DNA of 43,247 nt, from NCBI GenBank assembly GCA_021107455.1, contig JAIOSU010000161.1, positions 1-43,247 on the forward strand. The letters are read 5' to 3'. Below are positions 16,655 to 25,641 of the stretch, piece after piece (positions within the stretch are counted from its first letter, which is position 1; the number at the start of each line of letters is the position of its first letter). The DNA is from Clostridiales bacterium. GTDB lineage: Bacteria; Bacillota; Clostridia; Peptostreptococcales; Acidaminobacteraceae. The position numbers and the translations under genes were made by a program. The notes beneath the pieces are model-generated. The model was not told where the DNA came from and did no database searches. It saw nothing but the letters and a program-made list of their open reading frames with translations.

Positions 16655-18613
16655 ATGTCTGACTTGAATTTAAAAAAACAAACAGATGTAGTGTCAGAAG
16701 GCTCCCCGGATGACCTGCTCAGAAAATATGACAAAGGTTCGGATTTTAGGGTTTTAAGTGGTTTGCAAGGAAAGTTGATCATCGGTCTTCTCGCTTTGTT
16801 TTCATTTTTTCAGCTTTATACAGGAATATTCGGAATAATGGATGCTATGCTTCAACGTTCGATTCACCTTGCGTTTGGTTTGACCTTGGTATATCTTTTA
16901 TATCCTTCTAGGAAAAAGTTTTCAAGATTCAAGCTCCATCCGCTGGATGTCGGTCTGGCGATACTGGCTGGATCAGTATGTCTTTATGTATACTTTAATT
17001 ATTCCGAGCTGGTATTTAGAGCGGGTAGAGTTACAACAACCGATATGATCGTGGGACTTATAGCTATATTTTTAGTGCTTGAAGCAGCGCGTAGAGTCAT
17101 TGGATGGCCAATGGTTATTATTGCGATAACATTTATTGGATATGCACTTTTAGGACCAAAAATTCCAGGACCATTAGCGCACAGAGGTGTGGCTATGGAT
17201 GACTTGGTACAACACTTATTCTACACTACTGAGGGAATCTTCGGTATTCCGATCGGTGTTTCATCTACATTCATATTCATGTTTCTTTTGTTCGGTGCTT
17301 TTCTCGGTAAAACCGGGATGGGTGAGTTTTTTATTGATATTTCAAATGCTATTGCTGGTTCCGCTCCAGGTGGACCTGCAAAAGTTGCAGTTATTTCCAG
17401 TGCGACGATGGGAACATTATCGGGAAGTTCGGTAGCCAATGTTGTCGGTACAGGAAGCTTTACAATTCCAATGATGAAAAAATTAGGATATAAACCAGAA
17501 TTTGCAGGAGCAGTTGAAGCTACTGCCTCAACAGGTGGCCAATTGATGCCACCTATCATGGGAGCCGCAGCGTTTCTGATGGCTGAATTCACAAATATTC
17601 CGTATGTCACTATAATTGCAGCAGCAGTAATTCCAGCTGCGTTATACTATTTTGGCGTATGGGCTGGTGTCCATTATGAAGCCAAAAAACAAGGACTTAA
17701 AGGAATGTCCAAAGAGGAATTGCCTAAAGCGGGAAAAGTCATTAAAGAGAGAGGGCATTTGATGCTCCCGATCATTATTGTCATTTACTTCCTTGTTTCT
17801 GGATACACTCCAATTAGAGCTGCTCTCGGTGCTATTGTTGCGGCGATTTTGGTTTCTGCAATCAAAAAAGAGACAAGGTTATCACTTAAGGATATTTTTG
17901 CAGGACTTGTCGAAGGTGCTAGAAGTGCTCTTACCGTTATTGCGGCTTGTGCGACTGCCGGTATCATAATCGGTGTGGTTACTCAAACAGGTCTTGGTCT
18001 TAAAATGGGCTCTTTACTTGTTAGTGTCGCTAATGGGAATCTGTTCTTGACACTTGTGTTCACGATGATCACTTCGCTGATTTTAGGTATTGGTGTTCCA
18101 ACTACTGCGAATTATGTTATAACAGCTACAATTGCGGCACCTGCATTATTGTTACTTGACGTCCCAATTCTAGCAGCTCACATGTTTGCGTTCTATTTTG
18201 GAATCATCGCAGATGTTACGCCACCTGTTGCACTTGCGGCAGTTGCGGCATCAGGGGTTGCCAAGTCAGAACCAATGCGCACGGGGATTCAAGCCTCGCG
18301 GCTTGCTATTGCGGCATTCATTATCCCGTATATCTTCGTCTACAGTCCGGAGTTATTGTTGATTGATGTAACCATAGGCCACTTGATCTTCATACTGGTT
18401 ACTGCAGTCATTGGAATCATTGCTGTGGCTTCAGGGTTGACAGGTTACTTCCAGACAGAGATGAATCCAATAGAGAGAATTTTCTTCATTGTTGGGGGTG
18501 TAATGCTGGTAACAACAAGCCCGATTTTCAATGCCATTGGTGCTGCTTTACTCGGAATCGCTATCTTTACACAGTTTAAAAAGAAAAAAGCGGCGGTTTT
18601 GGTACAAGCTTAA
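16655..18613 (+). CDS. TRAP transporter fused permease subunit (TAXI type, 4TM/12TM)
   Basis: A 652-residue membrane protein fusing the small DctQ-like four-helix part (residues ~45-150) with the large DctM-like part (~160-640). Conserved permease features include 'GAFLGKTGMGEFFIDI', 'GPAKVAVISSATMGTLSGSSVANVVGTGSFTIPMM' region, 'TASTGGQLMPPIMGAAAF', and 'GVPTTANYVITA'. It couples substrate import to an ion gradient, receiving substrate from the TAXI lipoprotein. The ~45-residue cytosolic N-terminus before the first helix is usual for the fused type. The gene is the last of the operon and is followed by a strong terminator. Confidence 0.95.
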   Translation: MSDLNLKKQTDVVSEGSPDDLLRKYDKGSDFRVLSGLQGKLIIGLLALFSFFQLYTGIFGIMDAMLQRSIHLAFGLTLVYLLYPSRKKFSRFKLHPLDVGLAILAGSVCLYVYFNYSELVFRAGRVTTTDMIVGLIAIFLVLEAARRVIGWPMVIIAITFIGYALLGPKIPGPLAHRGVAMDDLVQHLFYTTEGIFGIPIGVSSTFIFMFLLFGAFLGKTGMGEFFIDISNAIAGSAPGGPAKVAVISSATMGTLSGSSVANVVGTGSFTIPMMKKLGYKPEFAGAVEATASTGGQLMPPIMGAAAFLMAEFTNIPYVTIIAAAVIPAALYYFGVWAGVHYEAKKQGLKGMSKEELPKAGKVIKERGHLMLPIIIVIYFLVSGYTPIRAALGAIVAAILVSAIKKETRLSLKDIFAGLVEGARSALTVIAACATAGIIIGVVTQTGLGLKMGSLLVSVANGNLFLTLVFTMITSLILGIGVPTTANYVITATIAAPALLLLDVPILAAHMFAFYFGIIADVTPPVALAAVAASGVAKSEPMRTGIQASRLAIAAFIIPYIFVYSPELLLIDVTIGHLIFILVTAVIGIIAVASGLTGYFQTEMNPIERIFFIVGGVMLVTTSPIFNAIGAALLGIAIFTQFKKKKAAVLVQA

Positions 18614-18657
18614 TTAGCCTTCTTAAAATTCAATAAATTTTGCATTTAATAATGCGC

Positions 18658-18710
18658 AAAAGCCAAATTGTATCTGTCCTTTCGGGAAGATCCAATTTGG
18701 CTTTTTTCTT
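18658..18710. terminator. Bidirectional terminator between TRAP permease and the converging gene
   Basis: AAAAGCCAAATTG pairs with CAATTTGGCTTTT around a 22-base loop, with A and T runs on both flanks, so it can stop transcription from either side. Confidence 0.85.
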
Positions 18711-18731
18711 TTGGTAAGTTATAAATTGATT

Positions 18732-20066
18732 TTATAGTCCTTGCATGAGGAATGGCATCATTTGCATCATTTCACCGATTCCGTTAAGGATTTCAGTACG
18801 TTCAGCTTCTGGCAACTGCTGGGCATTGACTTCAAGATCGGTCATCAAAGAGTTGAAAGCTTTGCTTCCCAAGATATTGGAATATGCGTTGGTGATTAGA
18901 GTTTGGGCAATCTCGGAAGTCTTTTGGTCGTCTTCCATGAGCGATTTAATGTCTTCTGTGTTTTGGGTTTCAATGGAACTGATAACTACATCGCCATCGA
19001 AAGCGTTATAAGTATAGATTTGTTTCATGCGGATAAATGCTGAAAGCATATCGATTTCCATTGCTCTGATCAGATTGTTCGAATCTATCTTTATAAGCAG
19101 GTCATAGTTCATCGATATTCCCATGTCATCATATTCTGTGCCAATTGTACTATAGGAGTTGATCATCTCATCCAGCATTTTGTCGAACTCTTCATCGTAA
19201 CTGGCTTTCAAAGATGATTGCATGGATTTCGCTTCTGATTCGGTCATGGAGAGTTTCAGGTAGTCGCCTGATTCTACAAAAGTGTCAACGACTTTGTATA
19301 CACGGTCCTTAATTAGTGCTTGCATAGCTTCGTCATCCTTGAACATGACAATGAGTGTTTCCATTTTTTCGAATAAAACCTTCATGTCTACAGGTAAAAG
19401 ATATTGATCCACTTTGTGAGTGCTCACCTTACCGTCATATGTGGTTTCAAGTGTTCCATCCTCGAGTTTCGTCAATGACTCTTCGAGATACTCCATAAAA
19501 AAGTCTTCATACTGCTTGAAATTCTTCTCAGCTGATTTGTAGAGAGCATCATCATCTTCATAGATGATGGCCAAATATTGGTTGAAGTCCATTTGATCTG
19601 CTTCACTTTTCATATCATATGAGAACATGCGATCAAACAGTTGCTCTGAACCGAATGCTATGGTCCAAGGCTCAAAGATCATACTCATATTGAGCAAGGG
19701 ATCATTCTTATAATTCATAGAGATATCATAGTCCATGTATGTAGGAAATGTCGACTGGTCACGTGCATAGGTCATATCATAGACTATTCCAAAATTGGTC
19801 AGTATGGAATTCATGTAATTGGCCATTGCCGTAGGATCTTCTGAAAACTCAAATATAGCCAGTTCCTCAGCTGCAGCTTCATCGACAGACATGGTCATGG
19901 TAGCTGTAGCATTGGTTTTTTCAACTTCTCCGGTTTTCTTCATAGCATAAAGTACATGTGTGGCTGGATTCATTTCAGCTAACTTTCCGACGATAAAAGG
20001 TGTGGCGAAGGCTGCTCCCGCCGCAAGGATGATGACGATTATGGCTGCTATATAACTTTTTTTCAC
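18732..20066 (-). CDS. Exported or membrane-anchored protein of unknown function
   Basis: A 444-residue protein I do not recognise. An N-terminal hydrophobic segment (residues ~5-30) with two lysines ahead of it is a signal anchor or signal peptide; there is no lipobox. The rest is hydrophilic, Met-, Asp- and Glu-rich, with no cysteine motif and segments such as 'MTMSVDEAAAEELA', 'YDMTYARDQSTFPTYMDY' and 'DMGISMNYDLLIKID' that suggest an extracytoplasmic beta-rich domain in two similar halves. The ATG follows AAGGAGAAC. It has its own promoter (20106-20134) and is divergent from the secreted LysM 5'-nucleotidase, so both may be envelope proteins. Confidence 0.8.
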   Translation of the reverse strand: MKKSYIAAIIVIILAAGAAFATPFIVGKLAEMNPATHVLYAMKKTGEVEKTNATATMTMSVDEAAAEELAIFEFSEDPTAMANYMNSILTNFGIVYDMTYARDQSTFPTYMDYDISMNYKNDPLLNMSMIFEPWTIAFGSEQLFDRMFSYDMKSEADQMDFNQYLAIIYEDDDALYKSAEKNFKQYEDFFMEYLEESLTKLEDGTLETTYDGKVSTHKVDQYLLPVDMKVLFEKMETLIVMFKDDEAMQALIKDRVYKVVDTFVESGDYLKLSMTESEAKSMQSSLKASYDEEFDKMLDEMINSYSTIGTEYDDMGISMNYDLLIKIDSNNLIRAMEIDMLSAFIRMKQIYTYNAFDGDVVISSIETQNTEDIKSLMEDDQKTSEIAQTLITNAYSNILGSKAFNSLMTDLEVNAQQLPEAERTEILNGIGEMMQMMPFLMQGL

Positions 20067-20105
20067 GATAAGTTCTCCTTTTTGTTTTTATTTTATTCTA
20101 ACATT

Positions 20106-20134
20106 ATTATAGCAATAAAAAAAACTTTAGTAAA
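20106..20134 (-). promoter_or_regulatory. Promoter of the exported 444-residue protein gene
   Basis: On the minus strand a -35 TTTACT (20134-20129) and a -10 TATAAT (20111-20106) have a 17-bp spacer, about 40 bp upstream of the start codon. Confidence 0.6.
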
Positions 20135-20158
20135 ATGTTACAAAAATGTCTTAAAGGA

Positions 20159-20187
20159 TTGCAGTGACACCATTAAAACTATAGAAT
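20159..20187 (+). promoter_or_regulatory. Promoter of the LysM 5'-nucleotidase gene
   Basis: A -35 TTGCAG (20159-20164) and a -10 TAGAAT (20182-20187) are spaced by 17 bp, 52 bp upstream of the TTG start. Confidence 0.55.
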
Positions 20188-20239
20188 AATACCATGAGAC
20201 CCATAACAATTATTTTATATGTACAAGAGGAGGCGCAAT

Positions 20240-21892
20240 TTGAAAAGAAAAATTTCTATTTTGATGGTATTGGTTCTAGTACTTGGCTTAATGCCCGCAT
20301 ATGCTTCGGAATATGTGATTCAATCCGGTGATATGTTATGGAAAATTGCAAAGGACCATGGCATGGATTATGAAACTTTAGCCAAGGTCAATGGGATTGA
20401 GAACCCTAACCTGATTTTCGCAGGAGACAAACTCAATGTCAATTTGGTTAAAAAGATTGATTTGTTGACAACCAATGATTTCCACGGCAATTTAGTGGGT
20501 GGTTATGAATCAGGTGCGGCGAAACTAGCAGCATATATCGAGTATTATGCATCGATGAATGAAGAAGGCACAATCATTTTGGATGCCGGTGATTCGTTCC
20601 AAGGTACTCCGATGTCCAATTTACTTTACGGTGCACCAGTTGTAACATTTTTCAATGCGGCAGGATACACTGCAACAACTGTCGGTAATCATGAATTTGA
20701 CTGGGGAATTGAGACTGTTATAGAGACTATGGAAGAAAACGGAGCGAAATATCAACTGTTGACTTCCAATGTTTATAAAGATGGTGTTTTGGCGTCTTGG
20801 GCTACACCATACATGATCAAAGAAGTTGATGGGGTCAAAGTGGGAATTATCGGAATGTCCACTCCTGATACAGCAGTTACGGCACACAAGGATTTTGTTG
20901 GAGAATATACTTTTGAAGATCCGATTGAGATCGCAACAGCACTTGTCCCTGAACTTGAAGCGAAAGGTGCCGAGCTTGTAATCGTATTATCACATTTACC
21001 GGCTTATCAAGATTTTGATACCATGGAAATCACCGGTGAATTGGTTGATTTTGCAAATGGCGTTTCAGGTGTTGATGCTGTAATCGGTGGTCACTCACAT
21101 AATACTGTAAATGGCATGGTTGCAGGTATTCCTGTGGTTATGGCAAACAAAAATGGTCGTCAAATCGGCAACATCACTTTATACTATGACACAGTTAAAG
21201 ATGAAGTGGTAATCAGTGAGTCAAAGGCGATTGAAGTCAGAAAAGGTGAACTTGAAATAGAACCTATGGCTTCCATACAAGAAATGGTAGATGCGTACAA
21301 CGCTGAACTTGCACCTGTATTTGGTGAAATTGTTGGTGTTATGGCATCAGACCTCATAAGAGACTATAATACAACTTCTGCAGCGGGTAACTGGTTTGCA
21401 GACGTCTTAAGAGAAGGCAAGGGAGCGGATGTAGCATTTACAAATGCTGGTGGTATCCGAATCGATGTCATGGCTGGTGATGTGACAATGGAAAAAGTGT
21501 TTGAGATTATGCCATTTGACAATACTCCGGTCACTACTATCATGACTGGCAAGGATATCCTTGATGTACTCGAGCAAGGTGCGACGCTTTCCAAAGGTAT
21601 GATCCAAATTTCAGGACTTACATTCACATATGACTCATCAAAGCCAGAATACAGCAGAGTAGTTGAAGTTGTAATGGCTGATGGTACGATGCTTGATCTT
21701 GAAAAAGAATATTCGGTTGTAACGAATGATTTCTTGGCAGGTGGACAAGACAACTTTAAGACATTAGGCAATTTTGAATGGTCAAATCCTTATAGCGAAC
21801 CACTTTTAAGAAATCTTCTCGCTGATGATTTGAGAACTAAGGGAACTTATACACCAGATAACACATTGAGAGCTGTTGACATTGCAAAATAG
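20240..21892 (+). CDS. Secreted LysM 5'-nucleotidase/UDP-sugar hydrolase-type metallophosphatase
   Basis: A 550-residue exported enzyme. The TTG at 20240 lies six bases after AGAGGAGG; an upstream in-frame ATG at 20219 would place the ribosome site inside the gene. The signal peptide covers residues ~1-22 (cleavage near 'AYA'). A LysM domain (~24-67, 'YVIQSGDMLWKIA') should bind peptidoglycan. The metallophosphatase domain has 'NDFHGN' (79-84), 'DAGDSFQGTP' (115-124), 'GNHEFDWG' (149-156), 'SHLPAY' and 'GGHSHN', all the metal-binding motifs. The C-terminal 5'-nucleotidase domain has 'FTNAGGIRIDV' and 'EIMPFDN'. It likely hydrolyses extracellular nucleotides at the wall. Placing LysM at the N-terminus of a 5'-nucleotidase is uncommon; an LPxTG tail is absent. 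Confidence 0.92.
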   Translation: MKRKISILMVLVLVLGLMPAYASEYVIQSGDMLWKIAKDHGMDYETLAKVNGIENPNLIFAGDKLNVNLVKKIDLLTTNDFHGNLVGGYESGAAKLAAYIEYYASMNEEGTIILDAGDSFQGTPMSNLLYGAPVVTFFNAAGYTATTVGNHEFDWGIETVIETMEENGAKYQLLTSNVYKDGVLASWATPYMIKEVDGVKVGIIGMSTPDTAVTAHKDFVGEYTFEDPIEIATALVPELEAKGAELVIVLSHLPAYQDFDTMEITGELVDFANGVSGVDAVIGGHSHNTVNGMVAGIPVVMANKNGRQIGNITLYYDTVKDEVVISESKAIEVRKGELEIEPMASIQEMVDAYNAELAPVFGEIVGVMASDLIRDYNTTSAAGNWFADVLREGKGADVAFTNAGGIRIDVMAGDVTMEKVFEIMPFDNTPVTTIMTGKDILDVLEQGATLSKGMIQISGLTFTYDSSKPEYSRVVEVVMADGTMLDLEKEYSVVTNDFLAGGQDNFKTLGNFEWSNPYSEPLLRNLLADDLRTKGTYTPDNTLRAVDIAK

Positions 21893-21905
21893 CAATCATA
21901 TTAAG

Positions 21906-21940
21906 ATAAGAGTATGCTGTAGAGCATGCTCTTATTTTTT
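21906..21940 (+). terminator. Terminator after the 5'-nucleotidase gene
   Basis: ATAAGAGTATGC pairs with GCATGCTCTTAT (one G-T wobble) around the loop TGTAGA and is followed by six T. Confidence 0.85.
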
Positions 21941-21972
21941 ATAGCGTAATGGCGTCCATCTTCGGGTATTTA

Positions 21973-22001
21973 TTGATACAGTTCAACTGGAATGCTATAA
22001 T
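21973..22001 (+). promoter_or_regulatory. Promoter of the SLC13-P1 peptidase operon
   Basis: A -35 TTGATA (21973-21978) and a -10 TATAAT (21996-22001) have a 17-bp spacer, 32 bp before the start codon. Confidence 0.65.
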
Positions 22002-22032
22002 TATTGGCAACAGGTGAATAACGGAGGTAGAG

Positions 22033-23820
22033 ATGGGACAGCAAATTATAGTTTTCACAGTCATAGCAATTGCAATGCTTCTGTTTATTGATGGTAGAAT
22101 CAGATATGATTTCGTTGCGCTTTTAGGATTGCTTGTATTGGTTATCACTGGTGTGATAATGCCAGAAGAAGCATTTTTAGGATTCAGTCATCCTGCTGTA
22201 ATCACAGTTGCTGCGATATTGGTGATCAGCAGTGCACTAGTAAAGACTGGTGCGATAGATTATTTAGTTATTTTACTCAATAGAGGTACCCAAAAAAAAT
22301 CTGTAAAGCTACTCAGTTTGATGCTTGTAACTGCAATTATTTCGGGATTTATGAACAATGTTGGTGCACTTGCGCTTATTATGCCAATTGCTATCACTGT
22401 AGCAAAAGATAGTAAATTACCACCTTCATTATTTTTGATGCCAATTGCCTTCGCATCGTTATTGGGTGGCATGATGACAGAAATCGGAACACCTCCCAAC
22501 TTGATTATTTCCATATATAGAACAGAGGCAGGTATGGAGCCATTCGCTTTTTTTGATTTTGCACCTGTCGGAATTGTGATGGTTATTATTGGAATCCTTT
22601 ATATGACTCTTATCGGATGGAGATTGATTCCTCATAGACGGACAAGCAAAAACGAAAAACTTTTTGATATTGATGAGTATTTGTCAGAAGTCTTGGTATC
22701 AAGCAACTGTAAAATGATAGGAAAAACATTACGAGATTTCTATACAGTTTATAAACTTGAAATCAACGTTATAGGGATTATTCGAAATGGACGGAAAATA
22801 ATTGCTCCACTCGCTAATGAACAACTTATTATTGGTGATATTCTTATTTTAAAGGCTCTTCCTACCGAGTTGGTTGAGTTGGTTGAAAAAACTGGTATGA
22901 CGCTCAAAGGCGCAAAACTGGATGAATTGGGTTCAGGTGAGGAATTTACGATAAAGGATTTAGCTTTGGTGGAAGTTGTACTTAGAGGGGATTCACCTTT
23001 GATAGGAAGAAATGCTGTGGAAACCCAGCTTAGAAATAGATTCAATATCAATCTGGTTGCAGTATCCAGAAAGGGAACATCTTCCATAAGAAGATTGAAG
23101 TCGTTTAGATTCAGATCGGGTGATATTTTGTTGATTCAAGTTCCAGAAAGTATGCTACAGGATACATTTTCAAAATTGAGATGTTTGCCTCTGGCAGAGC
23201 GTGGTGTTTCAATCAAAAACAACAAATCCAAGATGAAACAGTATCTTGCATTAGGAATTTTTATAACGTCAATAAGTTTGACCACATTCGGTGTTCTCCC
23301 TGTACAGATAGTATTTACATTATCAGCACTTTTGATGGTTTTATTTAAAATTATCAATGCAAGGGAGTTCTATGATGCGATAGAGTGGCCTACAATCATA
23401 ATGCTAGGTGCTTTCTTACCAGTGGGTGGAGCACTTCAAAGCAGTGGCAGTTCAGATACGATTGCGAATTTTCTGGTTCAGGTTTCTATGAATTTTTCAC
23501 CACTTTATACGATAGTTGTACTGATGACATTGACTATGTTGTTGACGAATCTAATCAACAATGCTGCAGCAGCTGTTTTGATGGCCCCGATAGCGCTAAG
23601 TTTAGCATCATTTATGGGAGTATCTTCGGATCCGCTTTTAATGAGTGTCTGTGTAGCATCTTCATCAGCATTTTTGACACCAATAGGTCACCAATCCAAT
23701 ATGCTTGTCATGGGACCAGGCGGATATCAGTTCAGAGATTATTGGAAGGTTGGTTTGCCTCTTTCAATATTGGTCATTATTATAGGAGCACCCTTGATTG
23801 TATTGGTATGGCCGTTTTAA
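22033..23820 (+). CDS. SLC13 (DASS) family permease with two RCK_C/TrkA-C domains
   Basis: A 595-residue membrane protein. Residues ~1-205 contain about five to six helices, including 'NVGALALIMPIAITVAKD' and 'GGMMTEIGTPPNLIISIYR', the substrate/sodium-binding signature of the DASS family. Two soluble RCK_C-type domains follow (~210-295 and ~300-390, the second with 'GDSPLIGRNAVETQLRNRFNINLVAVSRKG'). The second membrane half (~405-595) has 'LTNLINNAAAAVLMAPIALSLA' and 'TPIGHQSNMLVMGPGGY'. This architecture is typical of bacterial SLC13 members with an internal regulatory insert; substrates include dicarboxylates and sulfate. It has its own promoter and is followed 27 bp later by the P1 peptidase gene, so transport and peptide hydrolysis may be linked. 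Confidence 0.92.
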   Translation: MGQQIIVFTVIAIAMLLFIDGRIRYDFVALLGLLVLVITGVIMPEEAFLGFSHPAVITVAAILVISSALVKTGAIDYLVILLNRGTQKKSVKLLSLMLVTAIISGFMNNVGALALIMPIAITVAKDSKLPPSLFLMPIAFASLLGGMMTEIGTPPNLIISIYRTEAGMEPFAFFDFAPVGIVMVIIGILYMTLIGWRLIPHRRTSKNEKLFDIDEYLSEVLVSSNCKMIGKTLRDFYTVYKLEINVIGIIRNGRKIIAPLANEQLIIGDILILKALPTELVELVEKTGMTLKGAKLDELGSGEEFTIKDLALVEVVLRGDSPLIGRNAVETQLRNRFNINLVAVSRKGTSSIRRLKSFRFRSGDILLIQVPESMLQDTFSKLRCLPLAERGVSIKNNKSKMKQYLALGIFITSISLTTFGVLPVQIVFTLSALLMVLFKIINAREFYDAIEWPTIIMLGAFLPVGGALQSSGSSDTIANFLVQVSMNFSPLYTIVVLMTLTMLLTNLINNAAAAVLMAPIALSLASFMGVSSDPLLMSVCVASSSAFLTPIGHQSNMLVMGPGGYQFRDYWKVGLPLSILVIIIGAPLIVLVWPF

Positions 23821-23847
23821 TCAAATTACTGTAAGGAGATATGAACG

Positions 23848-24900
23848 ATGAAGCAAATGCGTATCACAGATTACGGTTTTAAAATCGGAAGGTATCCAAA
23901 AGGAAAGTTGAATAAAATCACAGACGTCCACGGGGTCAAAGTAGGGCATTTTACTGTGGATACCAATCAAAATAAAACTGGTGTGACAGTCGTTATTCCG
24001 TGTGAAGACAATCCGTTTGTGACCAAACTCACAGCGGCCGCGCACGTGATCAATGGCTATGGGAAAAGTACAGGTCTAATGCAGATTGATGAGCTTGGAG
24101 TCATCGAAAGTCCCATTTTTTTAACCAATACTCTCAACATAGGACGAGTGCACGACGCTGCAGTTGAGCTTATGGTTAAACGATGTGCGAGAGATAACGT
24201 GGAATTAAAATCATATAATCCTATTGTGTGTGAATGTAATGACGCATATTTGAATGATATCGTTCATCGTGCAGTCGGTGAGGAAGAAGTGTTTTCAGCT
24301 TATGAAGCAAGTGTTGTCGACTTTGTTGAAGGGGATGTTGGAGCAGGAAAAGGGATGTCTTGCCATCAACTTAAAGGCGGTATCGGTTCTGCTTCAAGGC
24401 TTATGGATATTGAGGGTATAACCTATACTATTGGAGTGCTTGTACTTTCAAATCACGGGTCATTGGAAGATTTTATGATCTCAGGACAGCCTTTTGGTGC
24501 AAAGATCAAAGCAATTCAAGCTACTGAAAATGAAGTGGAGAAAGGCTCAATAATAATTGTTGTCGCGACGGATTTGCCAGTTTCAGACCGTCAACTCAAG
24601 CGTCTGATTAAGCGTGTGCCTATAGGTCTCGCCAAAACCGGTTCATATATGGGACACGGTAGTGGAGAGGTGGTAATTGGTTTTACAACTGCCAATCGCA
24701 TACCTGAAAAGGGCAATTATATGATCGACCTAATTCAAGATTCGAACCTGGACGGTCCGTTTCATGCACTTGCAGAGGCAGTTGAAGAAGCCGTTCTAAA
24801 TTCTATGATTTGCTCGGATAGAACTGAAGGTTTTAATGGCAATGTCAGAGAGAGTCTGAAGGCATATATTGAAGACTTGAGTGAACAGAAAGAGGGATGA
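23848..24900 (+). CDS. P1 family (S58, DmpA-like) aminopeptidase
   Basis: A 350-residue member of the N-terminal-nucleophile peptidase family P1/S58, which includes L-aminopeptidase D-esterase DmpA and beta-peptidyl aminopeptidases. Recognisable blocks are 'ITDVHGVKVGHFT' (24-36), 'TAAAHVINGYGKSTGLMQIDELG' region (62-84), 'GDVGAGKGM' (162-170) and 'GGIGSASR' (177-184). In the family the chain is autocleaved before a Ser/Thr in this last block, here Ser181. The length is normal. The ATG at 23848 has AAGGAGAT upstream; an ATG at 23841 is out of frame. It is probably cotranscribed with the SLC13 permease and with the TetR gene that starts one base after its stop codon. Confidence 0.92.
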   Translation: MKQMRITDYGFKIGRYPKGKLNKITDVHGVKVGHFTVDTNQNKTGVTVVIPCEDNPFVTKLTAAAHVINGYGKSTGLMQIDELGVIESPIFLTNTLNIGRVHDAAVELMVKRCARDNVELKSYNPIVCECNDAYLNDIVHRAVGEEEVFSAYEASVVDFVEGDVGAGKGMSCHQLKGGIGSASRLMDIEGITYTIGVLVLSNHGSLEDFMISGQPFGAKIKAIQATENEVEKGSIIIVVATDLPVSDRQLKRLIKRVPIGLAKTGSYMGHGSGEVVIGFTTANRIPEKGNYMIDLIQDSNLDGPFHALAEAVEEAVLNSMICSDRTEGFNGNVRESLKAYIEDLSEQKEG

Positions 24901-24901
24901 G

Positions 24902-25522
24902 ATGCCAAAGTCTACATTTTTTAACATCAGCATTGATAAAAGAAATGAAATATATAATGCGGCATTAGAAGAGTTCTCGTCATATGGCTTTGCAGAGGCC
25001 AGTTTGAATAGGATATGCAAATCCAGTTCAATAGCAAAGGGGAGTTTCTACCAATATTTTAATGATAAGTTGGATTTATACACTTATTTGTTGGAATCTG
25101 CCACTCAGACTAAATTTCAATATTTCGAAGAAACGATGAAGGCACTTGAATCGTTGGATTTCATTAATCAAATCAAGAGTTTGTATCTTAGTGGCGTGAC
25201 TTTTTCAATGGAGAATCCAAGACTAGCTCAACTGTCGGAGAGGTTTGTTGAGGAAAAACCAGAACTGAGACAGCACATACTGGAAGAAAATGAATCAAAA
25301 GCATATATGTTTTATGAGTCACTAATTGAAAAGGCAAAGTCAGGTGGAAGTATTCGTAAATCTGTTAACACTAGAGCACTTGCTATGCTGATTCATTCGC
25401 TGAATAGATCGGTTGCAGAATATATGATGGAATTTCATAGCCTGTCGGATTATCAGGACAATAAGATTGCTCTTATCGAGTTTGTAGATGATCTTCTTGA
25501 GATATTAAAACATGGCGTTTGA
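24902..25522 (+). CDS. TetR family transcriptional regulator
   Basis: A 206-residue regulator. The ATG at 24902 begins one base after the peptidase stop and follows GAGGG; an in-frame GTG at 24881 would overlap the peptidase gene. Residues ~12-60 form the TetR N-terminal helix-turn-helix ('RNEIYNAALEEFSSYGFAEASLNRICKSSSIAKGSFYQYF', where 'GSFYQYF' is the recognition-helix end). The remainder is the variable ligand/dimer domain. It very likely binds the two GACC-N4-GGTC-type palindromes in the next promoter (25564-25617) and represses the downstream membrane-protein gene; that is inferred from position and the operator type common for this family. Confidence 0.93.
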   Translation: MPKSTFFNISIDKRNEIYNAALEEFSSYGFAEASLNRICKSSSIAKGSFYQYFNDKLDLYTYLLESATQTKFQYFEETMKALESLDFINQIKSLYLSGVTFSMENPRLAQLSERFVEEKPELRQHILEENESKAYMFYESLIEKAKSGGSIRKSVNTRALAMLIHSLNRSVAEYMMEFHSLSDYQDNKIALIEFVDDLLEILKHGV

Positions 25523-25525
25523 ATT

Positions 25526-25562
25526 AAATTCATGAGTACAATAATGACTCATGAATTTTTTT
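25526..25562 (+). terminator. Terminator after the TetR gene
   Basis: A perfect 12-bp stem AAATTCATGAGT/ACTCATGAATTT with a 9-base loop is followed by a T run, immediately upstream of the next promoter. Confidence 0.85.
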
Positions 25563-25563
25563 G

Positions 25564-25617
25564 TTGACAATGTGACCGGCTGGTCGTATAATGAAAATAT
25601 AAAGCGACCACTTGGTC
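25564..25617 (+). promoter_or_regulatory. Promoter with two TetR-type operators
   Basis: A consensus -35 TTGACA (25564-25569) and -10 TATAAT (25587-25592) have a 17-bp spacer. Operator 1, GTGACCGGCTGGTCG (25572-25586), fills the spacer. Operator 2, GCGACCACTTGGTCAC (25604-25619), lies just past the start of transcription. Both contain GACC-N4-GGTC and their centres are 32 bp apart, about three helical turns. This is a strong repressible promoter, presumably controlled by the adjacent TetR protein. Confidence 0.85.
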
Positions 25618-25641
25618 ACAATTATTTCAATGGAGGAAATT

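Noticed and set aside
23385-23834. 149-residue frame within the SLC13 gene
   Set aside because: It is an alternative frame of a conserved permease, with an unnatural Cys/Ser/Phe-rich composition.
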